Positions 14,091 through 26,600 of a DNA stretch of 64,000 nucleotides are shown piece by piece (positions within the stretch are counted from its first letter, which is position 1; each line of letters opens with the position of its first letter). The stretch comes from Phocoena phocoena (lineage: Eukaryota; Chordata; Mammalia; Artiodactyla; Phocoenidae), in assembly GCF_963924675.1 (NCBI RefSeq), contig NC_089232.1:50096759-50160758 (forward strand). Reading direction: 5' to 3'. The translations under genes were made by a program, and so were the position numbers. The notes below the pieces were generated by a model, which saw nothing but the letters and a program-made list of their open reading frames with translations, did no database searches and was not told where the DNA came from.

Positions 14091-14096
14091 AATAAA
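14091..14096 (+). terminator. LHCGR: Candidate LHCGR polyadenylation signal
   Basis: A canonical AATAAA about 2.3 kb after the stop codon, outside any repeat I recognise. Other AATAAA sites occur nearby (one at 13818 inside the L1 relic). Which is used cannot be decided from sequence alone. Confidence 0.35.
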
Positions 14097-14329
14097 CTTT
14101 TTGATTCACAATCAATCACAGAACCAAAACAACTAAGCAAGGAAAACAGAACGTAAAACAAAAGAAAAAATAAAATATAACCTTGTGGAGAAACTTTAAA
14201 TTATGAACTCTTAATTATTGTTTGAGCCTAAGGTACTTGTACCCATACTCTGAAAACAACTTTTACAGCCTTTTCCACAAATACTGATCTTTATTTTCTA
14301 CATTATAATTTAAGTTTTAACATATAGAG

Positions 14330-15135
14330 TCATAGTGTACTGTCTTCCTCATTCTCACATCCTTTCATTCACTAATTATTCCTTTCAATTGTCTTCCACA
14401 TCAGTTCTTTATTTTGCTTCCCTACCACCATGCCCACATCTCAGGCCATTTCCCCTTACCTCTGGAGTATTACTACACCTCCCTCATTTTTATTCATATC
14501 CAACCTTTCCCATGTCCATGCTCGCATCCCCACCACCACTGATTAATCATCCTAAAGTGCTATCTCATCTTATTACACACCTGCCAAAAATTCTGAGCAG
14601 CTCACCATTACCTATAAATTTTAGCTCCTAGCCTAACATTCAAAGAGCTCCAGAATCCACCCTCAAGTTTGCTCACTTTATCTCCTGTTTTTTTACATGA
14701 AACAAGTTGTTCCAATTACTTTTCCCTAGCTATGCATCTCCATGCTGGTGCCTGTGCCACTCTTACCATCTGGCACACCTTCTTCCTTACCTGTCCTCCT
14801 CCTGCATTCTTTAAGACCTTAGCTACAGGTTTATCTTATCAAATTCTTCTTAATCCACTCCCTCCCTGATCCACTATAGTCAAGACACTGCCTTTACTTC
14901 AAATAAAGCAGGGCATAAATAATAAATATGTAACCCACAATGGTTTATCTCTTTAGACTTCTTTAGTACCTGTCACCTGTATCACATATTTTTTGTTCTA
15001 CACTGCTGGTATTATCTTTACATGTATATCTCTTATTTCACCTACCTTATAAATTCCTTTAGTGATATACTCATCTCCTACTTCTTCATTTCTCCTACTA
15101 TATCTATCCTAGTCTTGCACATGAGGTGATTAATA
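14330..15135 (+). repeat. L2 LINE, diverged
   Basis: A pyrimidine-rich reading with the L2 ORF2/3' pattern: a GAGCAGCTCACCATTACC-type segment, GCATCTCCATGCTGGTGCC, and a loose match to the L2 tail around 15010-15130. Short open stretches here are remnants and not host genes. Confidence 0.5.
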
Positions 15136-16812
15136 TTTTTAGCTGATTCACTTTTATAACTGAAATATAAAACAATCCTTGTTAAGAAGCATTTTCCTTA
15201 TGAGATGGTCTCACAGAAAGTGTGTATGTTCCTAATCTGTGTAATCTCTCATACATAAATCATAAAAACATCAAATGCTCAAGAAATTTATATTTCTATC
15301 ATGTATTTTTTTTTTTTACCACGTTTGACGTTATCACTTGTAGGTTGCAAAATGACTAAAAAGAGTTAATTTGGAGTAGCTCATCTAAACTTACAAAATA
15401 TTTTTAAAAGGCATTTTGTCCAAATGTTGTAACATTTGCTATAAAGGGCCTGGTTTTAGTTTCCTCAAAAATGTATTAATAAGCCCACGTGTAAATTAAG
15501 AATCTTTATGTCACTAAGATTTCAATAAATGTGTTCACAATTGGAAAGAATCTTTTCTTCAAAATGTGCAATATTTTTATTAATATCAAGTCGCTTCCTA
15601 AGAGTTATTACCACGAGCTACCAATTTATAATTTAGCTTTCTAGTTACAAATAGTAAAATTTCCACCTAGCTCAGAGTATATTTACGTGAAAAACAGCAC
15701 GGCATTAACCTACTAACAAGAGTCAAAAGAAATTCCCCCACTAAATTCCCCTGCTCGCCACCCAATTAACCTTTGCTATTCATTCTAAGTTATTAGTTTG
15801 GCTACACAACTTAAATGACTTCAACTGAGTGCCTCAGCCAGAACTGGAATCTCATTGCCCTATGAAGTCTGAGCTGTAACAGATAATCTTTTACACATAT
15901 TATAGCACACTGAATAAAATAGGTAAAGAAGGTAATCCAGGCAAGGTCAGTTGGTCAGTCCTTAAGAGACTGTGCAAACTCAAGATCTTCTTAGCCTACA
16001 GGGAGAGGTGGAAAGTATGTTAAAAAAGCACTGCAGGATGCATGCATGAGAAAAAGTTTGCGTTAGGAAATTACTATACATGATACTTACATAAATTTCA
16101 TTTAACACAACAAACTAACTTCTTTCACAGAGACATTCACCACCTATAACATGATGTAGGATGACCTTTGCCAAGTTATTGTATTTATAAGAACATATAA
16201 CTTACTTTATGATATTTTGTTAAAATATGCAACAAGAAATGTTAAGCTTGGACATGATAAAGAGGTTCCTGAAAGTAAAAGTAGTATCACATTAAAGCCA
16301 AGTCTCAGGTAAACTCCACCAACCTGCAGGACTTAAAGTACAATCTACTCTTTCAAAATGGATTAAGATTTGTCTCACTTTATCTTTGGCACATGGGCTA
16401 AAAATATTTTTAACTGTGAGTCATGACCCATCAGTAGGTAGTGAAATCAACTTAGTGGGCCAATACCATCAAAAAGTTTTCTGTAATGTAACAGAATAGA
16501 ATCAAATATAGGAGGGACACACAAATAGGACAGTGACTTTTTTTCTCTGATAAAATGTACCACATAAAGATGGCAATATAGTAGTATTTGTGATATAATT
16601 TTTTTTTAATCACTAAAGCAAAGTGAGAATTTAAAATTCACAGTGGAGAGGAGGAAAGGAATTTTAGAAACTATTATTGCCTCTCCCAAACACTTAAACC
16701 AGCACATTAAACCCCAATTTCCAAGTGAATGCACCTTGTCAACAAATTCAGCAGTTAACACAGGGTGACCCGGTGAGCCTGGGAAAAAAAAAGCAGGAAG
16801 AAGAATAGAAAG
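15136..16812. other. Intergenic, no recognised element
   Basis: AT-rich sequence between LHCGR and GTF2A1L. I see no exon, RNA gene or named repeat in it. Confidence 0.5.
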
Positions 16813-16844
16813 TGTACCCCCTCCTCAACACTGGAGGGGGTACA
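16813..16844. repeat. Perfect 12-bp inverted repeat with 8-nt loop
   Basis: TGTACCCCCTCC (16813-16824) is followed by TCAACACT and then the exact reverse complement GGAGGGGGTACA (16833-16844). A transcript from either strand would fold into a strong GC-rich hairpin. The function is unknown. Confidence 0.8.
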
Positions 16845-18120
16845 TTTCAGCAATGACACAAAGAATAAGTGCCCTCATTTGCCTCCCATGTAGAAAAGAT
16901 GAACATTTCATGGTAGGCAACATCCATGAGGGAACCCATAGTTCCTGGGAGTTCTCAAGAGACGGAAAAGGATTTGGAATAGCAGTGGTGGTGGTGGACA
17001 GTCACTCTGAGGATGAAGAAGGCATAGCTGGAGAATCTGGAGAGGGGACCAGCTCACTCACTAGTACTAACTGAATCCTCATGCAGTTGCCAACTTTAGG
17101 CCAAAGACAGTGTCCCACTCATGTTGTCCATGACCCAGATAAGATTTATCCAGATTTTGAGAAGACCTAACAGTAGCTGAGTCCCTTGGGTAGAACAGAA
17201 CAAGTGTTGGAATAAATTAAACCCTCCAAGTGGGGTTGCCTCTGAAAAAGAAATGGGGAATTCACCCTGTGCCCAGCCAGATCCAGGTACCTAACCCTCA
17301 AGGAGCTTTCACAGACCATAACCCACTCAATCCCAGAACTGCTTTTTGTGAGAGAATTACTACTCTGGCGAACACCATTCAGGGCCAAAACAGGGATCCT
17401 AGACTTGGATACCATGTGTACTCCACCCACTAAAAGAAGCAGAATGATGGACAAAACGTTCCTTTGAGGAATTTGAGTCTACCAAGGAAAAGAGTATTAC
17501 AGAATAGGTTACTAATATGCTTTATTTTCATTGGTGTAGGAAAACGGTGCTATTTGCATTTTACATTTTGTTTTCTCTCCCTGGTCTTAAGAGTTATCCA
17601 GGTCTTCTCTTTTCAAATGAGATTCTCACCTAAGCAGAAGGTTTCTAAACAGAACGTCTCTTCTTGACTTTTGTTTTAGAAAACCTAAACTCAGTGAGGG
17701 AATTCCCTGTTGGGAAGAAAGAAGAGAGACAGTATCTTTGAGGGGTAAAGACTCTGCAAAGGGGTCTTCAACGGTAAGAAAAATAGAAAAAAAAAAATAG
17801 GGAAAGAGGGAAGAGGACAGAAGTATAAAGTAACAAGAATTAGAATGGGAACCTAACCCACTCCCTACAGTTCCCCAGGGAAATAGCAGGTACAAAGAAG
17901 AATGCCTGGCCACATGATAGACCCAGAAAGGCTCATCCTTGGCTCTAGGGATCCTGGCCTCGGCAACTATTTTCATGTTTAGTATGAGCTCAACCGAGGC
18001 ATCTGCCTCCAAGGAACCACCTGGGCTTGCACAATCAGCATACTGCTGGTGATAAGCGTAGACCGAAGATCCAGAGAAGCCTTCTTAAAATCCTGCTACT
18101 TATAAGACTCTCCAGGATCC
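16845..18120. other. Intergenic, unrecognised sequence
   Basis: This stretch is less AT-rich than its surroundings and has short open stretches on both strands (16853-17074 on +, 18012-17626 on -). None shows a family motif, splice-site support or a good start context. It could be an old LTR or pseudogene remnant that I cannot identify. Confidence 0.4.
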
Positions 18121-18187
18121 TTTTTTTTTTCAAATATGATTATTTTTTAATTGGAGTATAGCTGCTTTACAATATTGTGTTAGTCTC
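18121..18187 (-). repeat. Short L1 3'-end fragment, minus strand
   Basis: A poly-T run followed by TAATTGGAGTATAGCTGCTT and TACAATATTGTGTTAGTC is the reverse complement of the artiodactyl-type L1 3' terminus. Severely 5'-truncated. Confidence 0.7.
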
Positions 18188-18472
18188 CAGGGTCTTTTGT
18201 AACACGGTTTGGTGAGAGGTGGGAAGAACACCAGCCCCAATCTAATAATTGATACTGACTTCACCATGAAGGGGAACTGGAGTCTGATTTAAATTTTACT
18301 TCAAAATTAAAGAAATATGACATTTTTTCATGCTACATCACACCCGATACATCTACGCTTTGTAATGGTATAGACAATGGGGGTTAAAAAATAAAAACCT
18401 GTTAAAACAGTTTGAAATGTAAAATGAAAGAAATGTAAAACTGTATATTTGTATTTGCATCTGAATTATAAT

Positions 18473-18478
18473 TTTATT
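18473..18478 (-). terminator. GTF2A1L: GTF2A1L polyadenylation signal
   Basis: TTTATT on + is AATAAA on the minus strand, 70 bases after the GTF2A1L stop codon. It is the first canonical signal downstream, which gives a short 3'UTR. Confidence 0.65.
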
Positions 18479-18547
18479 AAATTCCATGCAGTGAACAACA
18501 TGTGATATAGTCCCACTGATCTTAATGATGTACTGAGCTCATCAGTT

Positions 18548-18655
18548 TTACCACTCTGCATCACCAACGGCTTTTGCAAATACATAGTCTCTCCCTCCAA
18601 AACACATAATACCATCTTTCAAATAGAATTTCCATTTGTTCTTGCTTCGATGAAT
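18548..18655 (-). CDS. GTF2A1L: GTF2A1L last coding exon (TFIIA beta-type C-terminus)
   Basis: The minus-strand acceptor CTCCCTCCAG precedes 35 residues and TAA (stop at 18550-18548). The protein starts IHRSKNKWKFYLKDGIM and ends with GDAEW, the conserved end of the TFIIA beta domain. In TFIIA this segment is part of the beta-barrel that touches TBP and DNA at the promoter. The exon begins in phase 0, matching the phase-0 end of the exon at 26166-26255. GTF2A1L is the germ-cell paralogue of GTF2A1. This exon is highly conserved with no defects seen. Confidence 0.96.
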   Translation of the reverse strand: MHRSKNKWKFYLKDGIMCFGGRDYVFAKAVGDAEW

Positions 18656-18794
18656 CTGGAGGGAGAAAAACAGCCTAAATTAATTAAATTTAGAAGTTAA
18701 AGGATCATTTACATTTCTTTGCATATCCCATGGGATTATTCTGACCCTAAATGGGAGTTCTTTATAAATAAGACCCTCCTCAAGATAGTTTATT

Positions 18795-19170
18795 CATTCA
18801 TTCAGTTCCTATGTGTCAGGTATCGTTTTAGGCACTGGAGATCTATATTAGCTTTTTAAAAAGGAAAATATAGATATAATTTTTTAGAACAGGAAAAAAA
18901 TTCCTGTCTTTGAAGAGGTTACATTTTAGTAAGGATGGGAGAAACAAACTTAATAAACACGTAAACTATACAGAATATTAAAAGGTGGTTAAGTGTTATG
19001 AAAAATAGATCTGGAAAAGGAATATCACAAACACAGAGGTGGGGTTAGAATTTTAAATAGAAGAGTCAGGGTGGGCCTGACTTGTGAAGTAACATTTGAG
19101 CAAAGACTTAAAAAGAAGATATTGACTAGAGAGCATTCCAGACAAAGGGAACAGAAGTCCTAAGGAGGGG
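18795..19170 (+). repeat. Ancient mammalian interspersed repeat, family uncertain
   Basis: A second copy of the repeat seen at 8937-9290: TTCATTCATTCAGTTCCTAT, GGCACTGGAGATC, TGAAGAGGTTACATTTTAGT, and near the end TTGAGCAAAGACTTAAAA. It lies in the last GTF2A1L intron. Confidence 0.5.
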
Positions 19171-19829
19171 CATGCCTGGGTTGCTCAATTAAAGCAAAAA
19201 GTTCACTATGTCTGCAAAGGAATAAACAAGAGAGGATGTAGTTAATATTATCCGGAATGAAAAAATAGTGGTGTTTCATTTCTAAGAAGAAAGTCACAAT
19301 AACGCACTGAGCAAGGTCTGAAAATACAACTTATAATCTATCAGATTCTATTAGCTATTCTTTGGATTCAGTAAATCAGCCTGATAACAAAATTAAAACC
19401 AGAAAATCCTACTACCTTAAGAGGTAAGAAATCATACAATCATTGTTACTTCTGGGTAGACCACAAGTGACTATTTTAAAAATGTAGAAATATATGATCT
19501 GAAATCAAGGGTAAAAATTAAACCTAGGTGTTGATTGCAAATAGTCAAATCAAGGAAGAAAAGCCTGTGACTAGTATTTGGATGCATTTTGTGAAGCATA
19601 AGAAAATACAAAGGATAAACCCTCTATTTGTGTGTGGGGGAAATGGCCTGGCGACAGAAAATTTCTTTTCTGAGTTTGACTTCCAAATTTCCACTTGCAC
19701 TTATCTTAAGTCTCGGGGAACACAACAGTGACAACAGAATCCTTAACAAAGATGATAAAATCTGGCCCGAATTAGGAAAAGAACAATGGTAGAAGCAGCG
19801 GCAACAACTCATCCCAGTAGCTTTATCTA
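19171..19829. other. GTF2A1L intron, no recognised element
   Basis: Non-coding sequence between repeats. Nothing in it supports an exon or RNA gene. Confidence 0.45.
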
Positions 19830-20440
19830 GTGACTACATTATTCTAGAAATGCAACAATGGTTCAAAATTAGGAATTTACTAGTACAAACACTATATTAC
19901 TAGACCTAAGGAGACAAATAATATAATCATCTTCAGTGATGTTGAAAAGCTTTTGATAAAACTCATGCATTATAGATTTTTTCTTTTAAACTAAAATAAG
20001 AAAGACTATGCCCTACAAACATACACACACACACACATACCCCTACCTCAACCCAAAAGCCATGACTTACTGCTTAGTGCGGAAACCCTAAAAGTACTCC
20101 CGCTCAAGTCAGGACATAGACAAGAATACCCACTCTTTACCAACTTTTCACTCTAGAGGTACTAGCCAATACAATTAGACGAGAAGAAAGAACTACAGAG
20201 ATAAATATTGGAAGAGATGAAATAAATTTGCAGATGCAATGACTGGATGTCTGAAAAACCTAAGATAATCAATTTAAAATGACTAAATAAGAATTCAGTA
20301 TTGATACAAAATTAATAAACTGAAATTCATTGCCTTCAAATACTGATATATAAGCAACAGTTAGAAGATATAAAGAGCCCATTTACCACAGCAACAAGAG
20401 ATAACATAATAAGGAAAAAAAATTTTAAATACTTGATCTA
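19830..20440 (+). repeat. Old L1 ORF2 fragment
   Basis: Degraded L1 reverse-transcriptase sequence on +: a GTGATGTTGAAAAGCTTTTG segment (DVEKAF-like), then AAGAATACCCACTCTTTACC (the [11 protein letters not shown] position), then an eroded GCAGATGCAATGACTGGATG segment at the ADDM-like motif. Strongly decayed. Confidence 0.65.
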
Positions 20441-20455
20441 CTGGCACCATTCAAT

Positions 20456-21660
20456 ATATCCTCTTTGAAATATTTTCCTTACTTGGCTTCTAGAACATTC
20501 CTGGCTTTCCGCATGACCCTTTGGCCACTCCTTTGATTCCTCCTTCTCTCTCTTACCTCTCAATTTTAGAGTGTACCAGGACTCTTCTTTCTGTTGATAT
20601 TCACTCTCTTGGTGATCTTATCTAATCTCATGGCTTTAAACATCATCTATATGCTGATGACTCTCCAAAATTATATCTCTAGCTCACACCTCTCCCTTAA
20701 ACTCCAGATTCTCATTCAACTGCTTCAGCACCTCTTCATAAATGTCCAATAAACATCTCAAGCAAGTTTAAAACAAGGACACTATTATACTCTCCCCCAA
20801 ACCTCACAGTCTTCCGCATCTCAGTGAGGAATGGCCACTCATTCTTCTCATTCAGGCCAGAAATCTTGGACACAATCCTTACACCTCCTACTCACACCTC
20901 ATATCCAGATCCATCAGTAAATGTTAGTTCTACCTACAAAGCATATTCCAACCACTTCTACCACCTCCACTACTATTACTCTTGTCTAAGCCACCATCCT
21001 CTCTCACCTGGATTAGTATGTCTCATGACTAGTTTCCCTATTTTCACCCTTGTCTTCCTCTTAGTCTACTCTAAACATGGTAGCCAGTCTACTTTTACTA
21101 TGGCCCTACTAAAAACATAAACCAGATATCATTTCTATGCTCAAAACTCTCCAATGACTTCTCATCCAAAAAATAAAGTCCTTAAAATGGACTGTAAGAT
21201 CCTGCTCTTCCCCTCACTTACTGCTCTGCTCTCCTCATTGTTCCCTGAACACACAGGTATTCGTCTACCTCAGGACTTATGTATTATTTACTGTTCCCTC
21301 TGTCTGAAATGATTACATCCAAATATCCTCATGGTTCATTCTCTTACCTCCATTTTTTAAAAAAATTTTTAAAATTTATTTGGTTGCACCAGGTCTTAGT
21401 TGTGGCAGGCGGGCTCATTAGTTGCACCTTGCCAGCTCCTTAGTTGTGGCATGTGAACTCTTAGTTGCGGCATGCATGTGGGATCTAGTTCCCTGACCAG
21501 GGATCAAACCCAGGCCCCTGCACTGGGAGCACGGAGTCTTAACCACTGCGCCACCAAGGAAGTCCCCTCTCTTACCTCCTTTTGATCTTTACCCAATCAC
21601 ATTCTCAGTAAGGCCTCCCCTGGACATCACATCCAAAACTGCAACCTACCTCTCCTTAAC
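20456..21660 (+). repeat. L2 LINE fragment, split by a CHR SINE
   Basis: The reading follows the L2 ORF2 C-terminal and 3' pattern: ATGACTTCTCATCCAAAAAA, AAGATCCTGCTCTTCCCC, TTCTTCTCATTCAGGCCAG. A CHR SINE interrupts it at 21352-21568, after which L2 continues with AGTAAGGCCTCCCCTGGACA. Confidence 0.65.
21352..21568 (-). mobile_element. CHR-type SINE, minus strand
   Basis: The minus-strand head is at the 21568 end (GGGGACTTCCTTGGTGGCGC). Target-site duplication CTCTTACCTCC at 21341-21351 and 21569-21579. Inserted in an L2 element. Confidence 0.88.
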
Positions 21661-21811
21661 ATCACTAAAATACTAAATTCTATTAATTCAATGTTAATTA
21701 ATTACAAGCTATTGCCCACAATGCAGTACCACAAAGAATACTATATCCATAATAGTCTAGAAAATTATTTGTGACTCTAAGAAATGCATATATAATCTAG
21801 TGTCTATACAG

Positions 21812-21853
21812 CACAATACACTGTTTATAGAACACAATACACTGTTTATAAGA
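21812..21853 (+). repeat. Two tandem copies of a 21-bp unit
   Basis: ACAATACACTGTTTATA occurs at 21812 and again 21 bases later, with near-identical flanking bases. A short local duplication. Confidence 0.75.
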
Positions 21854-22084
21854 ATCTAAAAGAACTTTCAAACCAAGACCAGTCCCTTTTCTATTACCTA
21901 TTCCTTCTTATGCTTATGTTTACCAGCATCTAAATTGCCATTTTCTATCTATAAAAAATGTTATAGGAGAGAAAATTATCTTATTTTTAGAGAAAAGGAT
22001 TCATTTTTTACAGCAATTCAAAGTACCATCCTCCATCTCCCCTGAGTATATTGAAATTGTTACTGAAAACAAGTCAAAGATGTA

Positions 22085-22850
22085 AATATGCATTAGTCAT
22101 CAGGGAAATGCGAATCAAAACCACAAGATACCACTTCACACCCACTAGGATGGCTAGAATCAAAAAGTCAGATAACAAGTGTTAGTGAGAATGTAAAGCA
22201 ATCTAAACCATCATACACTGCTGATGGGAATGAAAAATGGTACAGCCACCTTGGAAAACAGTCTGGTAGTGCCTCAAATTATTACCATATGACCCAGGAA
22301 TTCCACTCCTAGGTATTTACCAAGAGAAATGAAAATATATATTCACAAAAAACTTGTACATGAATATTTATAGCAGAATTCTTCATAATAGCCAAAAGGT
22401 GGAAACAACTCAAATATCACTCAACAGATGAATGGATAAACAAAATGCGGTATATCCATTCAATGGACTAGTATTCATCAATAAAAAGGAATGAAGAACT
22501 GTTACAAGCTATAATATGGATGAATCTTGAAACACGGTGTGAAATAAATGAAACCAGTCATAAAAGACCACATATTATATGATTCCTTTCATATGAAACT
22601 CCAGAATAGGGAAATCTACAATGATGGAAAGTACATTAGTAGTTCCTTACTACTGGGGATGGGAGAAAGGGGGCAATATGGGAGTAAGAACTAAAGGGTA
22701 TGGGCTTTCTTTCTGAGGTGATAAAAATTTTCTAAAATTGACTGTGTTAATGGTTACACATATCCATAAATATACTAAAACCACTGAATTGTACACTTTA
22801 AATAGGTGAAGTGTATAGTATGTGAATTATATCTCAAAGCTGCTAAAAAA
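22085..22850 (+). repeat. L1 3' end, 5'-truncated
   Basis: Plus-strand L1 ORF2 C-terminus and 3'UTR: GGGAAATGCGAATCAAAACC, CACTGCTGATGGGAATG, GACCCAGGAATTCCACTCCT, ending near GAATTGTACACTTTAAATAG. Diverged, no intact frame. Confidence 0.8.
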
Positions 22851-23132
22851 TGTAAATATGAATAAGTTAAGAACACAAAACTGACTACATAATCACAGTT
22901 ATAGTGTTTAAAAACAAATTTAAGCTGTATTATATTTTAGTTGCTAAAGTTCAATTGCTACTAACCTAATTTTTAGGCTTGAAACCTGATAGACACCTTT
23001 AACTCTCCCTTGTCAATCATTCTCTCATGACCAACTAATCACCAAGTACCAATGATACTTTTTTAATTTTACTGAAGTACAGTTGATTTACAATGTTGTG
23101 TTCATTTCTTCTGTACAGCAAAGTGACTCAGT

Positions 23133-23134
<2 letters not shown>

Positions 23135-23171
<37 letters not shown>
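23135..23171 (+). repeat. (CA)n microsatellite
   Basis: A run of about 18 CA dinucleotides inside the L1 3'UTR, at the spot where the sister copy at 24230 has a short TACACATA. It grew within the element. Confidence 0.95.
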
Positions 23172-24145
23172 TCTTTTTCATATTCTTTTCCATTATGGTT
23201 TGTCACAGGATATTGAATATGGTTCCCTGTGCTATACAATAGGATCCTGTTGTATAATATTATATTATTATAATATATATATTATATTATATATATAACT
23301 GCAAACTCCCAATCCTTCCCTCCCCTACTCTCCCTCCCCCTTGTCAACCACAAGTCTGCTCTCTGTAACTATGAGTCTATTTTCATTTCATAGATATAGT
23401 GATTTGTGTCATATTTTAGATTCCATATATAAGTGATATCATATGGTATTTCTTTCTCTTTCTGACTTACTTCACTTAGTATGATAGTCTCTAGGTCCAT
23501 CCATGTTGCTGCAAACGGCATTATTTCATTCTTTTTTTATGGCTCAGTAATATTCCACTGTATATATATACCACATCTCCATTCATCTGTCGATGGACAT
23601 TTAGGTTGTTTCCATGTCTTGGCAATGGTAAATAGTGCTGCTATGAACATGGGGAGGGGTGCATGTATCTTTTTGAATTAGTTTTGTTTGGGTATATGCC
23701 CAGGAGCGGGATTACTGGATCATATGGCAACTTTATTTGTAGTTTTTTGAGGAACTTCCATACTGTTTCCCATAGTGGCTGCACCAATTTACATTCCCAC
23801 CAACAGTGTAGGAGGGTTCCCTTTTCTCCACACCTTCTCCAGCATTTGTTATTTGTAGACTTTTTAATGATGGCTATTCTGATTGGTGTGAGGTGGTACC
23901 TCACTGTAGTTTTAATTTGCATTTCTCTAATAATTAGCAATGTTGAGCATCTTTTCACATGTCTATTGGCCATCTGCATATCTTCTTTGGAGAAGTGTCT
24001 ATTTAGGTCTTCTTTTGGATTGGCTTGTTTTTTTGTTGTTGAGTTGTATGAACTGTTTGTATATTTTGGAAATTAAGCCCTCGTCAGTCACATCATTTGC
24101 AAGTATCTTCTCCCAGTCTGTAGGTTGTCTTTTCGTTTATTTTTT

Positions 24146-24335
24146 TTTACTTAATTTTATTTTTTTTTATTGAAGTATAGTTGACTTACAATGTTGTGCC
24201 AATCTCTGCTGTACAGCAAAGTGACTCAGTTATACACATATAGACATTCTTTTTTTTTTAAAATTCTTTTCCATTATGGTTTATCACAGGATATTGAATA
24301 TAGTTCGCTGTGCTATACAGTAGGACCTTTTTGTT
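24146..24335 (-). mobile_element. Truncated L1 3' end nested in an older L1
   Basis: A poly-T run and TTATTGAAGTATAGTTGACT open a second copy of the same L1 3' terminus that begins near 23066. The copy stops after CTATACAGTAGGACCTTTTT, and the older L1 resumes at about 24336. Confidence 0.75.
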
Positions 24336-24655
24336 TATCTTTTCATTTTATTTATGGTTTCCTTTGCTGTGCAAAAGCTCGTAAGTTTGATTAGGTCCCA
24401 CCTGTTTATTTTTGCTTTTATGTCTATTGCCTTGGGAGACTGGCCTAAGAAAAAATTGGTACAATTTATGTCAGAGAATGTTTTGCCTATGTTCTCTTCT
24501 AGGAGTTTTATGGTGTCTTGTCTTATATTTAGGCCTTTGAGCCATTTTGAGTTTATTTTTTGTGTATGGTGTGAGGGTGTGTTCTAACTTCATTGACTTA
24601 CATGTGGCTGTCCAACTTTCCCAACGCCACCTGCTGAAGAGACTGTCTTTTCCTC

Positions 24656-25248
<593 letters not shown>

Positions 25249-25760
25249 TCCAATGATTCTTCCACCATAATCTCTAACTCTTCCATGTTCTATGCTGCCA
25301 TCCTTAGTCTGGGCTCTGTTACTTTATGTACTATCCCTGTTCTTCTTACTATTTGCCTCTTCCAAATTAGCAAACAATGCCAGTTTTTAAACCCAATTAC
25401 AATTTTCTCAATATCATCCTCATAAGGTTAATGTCCATCAAATCAAGTTTGAACTTCCCCTACCAGGATTCTGGATTTTCCAATCTGCTCCCACCTCTAT
25501 CCACCACCCAGCCTCATTTCCTAACACATTCAAAAGGAAAACACCTCATTCAAGGCAGAGCTGTCTCTTCACTGTCCCTTATAAATTCTACATGCATTCA
25601 TTTCTCCGCCTTTTATCAGGCTACTCTACTCTGAATGCCTACTCTCCACACTTATCTATATCCTACAAATCATTCAAGATCTATTTCAAAGCCCCACATC
25701 ACCCATGAAGGATTTGTGGAGAACTCCAACTACAAACGATTTCTTGCATTTCCTAGCCCC
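25249..25760 (+). repeat. L2-like LINE fragment
   Basis: The pyrimidine-rich reading includes CATTTCTCCGCCTTTTATCA and CAAATCATTCAAGATCTATT, as in L2 3' regions. Diverged; boundaries uncertain. Confidence 0.45.
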
Positions 25761-26165
25761 TTTTAGGACTAACTGTGCCACTTATCATAGCATTTGATTT
25801 ACATGCCACTCATCTAACATTTGATTTATATGCCATGTATTTTAGTATTTGATCTACCTGTCACATATTTTAGCTTTTGATTTACCTACTGTCTTATTGT
25901 ATGCCATTCTATTATTCCATACAGAAACACCTTTCTTCAATGACTATCACCTCCATAAGACAAGGCCTATCACTTTTTTGGTATCACCAAGACCACACAG
26001 CACAGTGTTAGACCCAAAATACCCTCCCAAATTTATAGAATTACTTAGCTATTTTGAGATTAATTTAACTAAACAGTAACTGATCATCACATTTCCCATT
26101 ATTTTGCTTATTTTCTACTATAAATGCAATTAATAAACCTAAAGTCTAAAAGGTGAATACAGTAC

Positions 26166-26255
26166 CTTTTCATACTGACAGACAATTACATTATCTGTGT
26201 CAAACAGGTCCGGCACATCCTGCTCACTAACATCATCCCCAGAATTTAAAGGGTC
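26166..26255 (-). CDS. GTF2A1L: GTF2A1L penultimate coding exon
   Basis: Thirty codons in phase 0 between the minus-strand acceptor CATCTTTAG and the donor GTACTG. The protein starts DPLNSGDDVSEQDVPDLFDT and ends NVIVCQYEK. It carries the acidic stretch and the first strand of the TFIIA beta domain that joins IHRSKNKW in the next exon. The VCQYEK/IHR junction matches GTF2A1 and GTF2A1L. Intact. Confidence 0.95.
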
Positions 26256-26354
26256 CTAAAGATGAAAGATACTCACATTAATGAATGTCATGACGCTTTG
26301 AATTTTTTAAAGACAGAGGGACATATTCTCTCCCTCCAAGGACACAGAATAGTA

Positions 26355-26600
26355 CTGTATTTAAAAGTCAAACAGCCTGAGTTTGAATCCCAACTTAGTC
26401 ACTCAATAACCACAAGACTGACCTTTGGCAAGCTACTAAAACTCCTTGTATCTCAGTTTTCTCATCTGCAAAATGAGGACAGTAATAAGACTCATAAAAC
26501 CCATAAGGCAGTGGTAATATTAAATAACAAAAGGCAGTAAGATTTAGTATGGTACCTGGCACATATGTACGGCACCATAAATGATAGTTAATACATACCA
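26355..26600 (+). repeat. MIR SINE
   Basis: Clear MIR order on +: AACAGCCTGAGTTTGAATCC, ACCTTTGGCAAGCTACTAAA, TCTCAGTTTTCTCATCTGCA, GTACCTGGCACATA. It lies between two GTF2A1L exons. Confidence 0.85.

Larger units (their letters stand above)
23050..24655 (-). mobile_element. L1 3' part, minus strand (body of an inverted L1 insertion)
   Basis: Starting from the poly-T/3'UTR end near 23050, the minus strand reads back through the ORF2 C-terminus: [18 protein letters not shown] on the minus strand at about 23880-23820, then up to the segment near 24655. A second, truncated L1 tail is nested at about 24146-24335. At 24655 the L1 sequence flips to the plus strand, which is typical of twin priming. 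Confidence 0.85.

Noticed and set aside
16853..17074. A small protein of 73 residues with an acidic C-terminus
   Set aside because: No homologue recognised, no splice or poly(A) context; the length is within chance.
23135..23171. CA repeat or the clustered SINEs as a CRISPR-like array
   Set aside because: A plain microsatellite and dispersed retroelements; the genome is mammalian and no spacer-repeat pattern exists.
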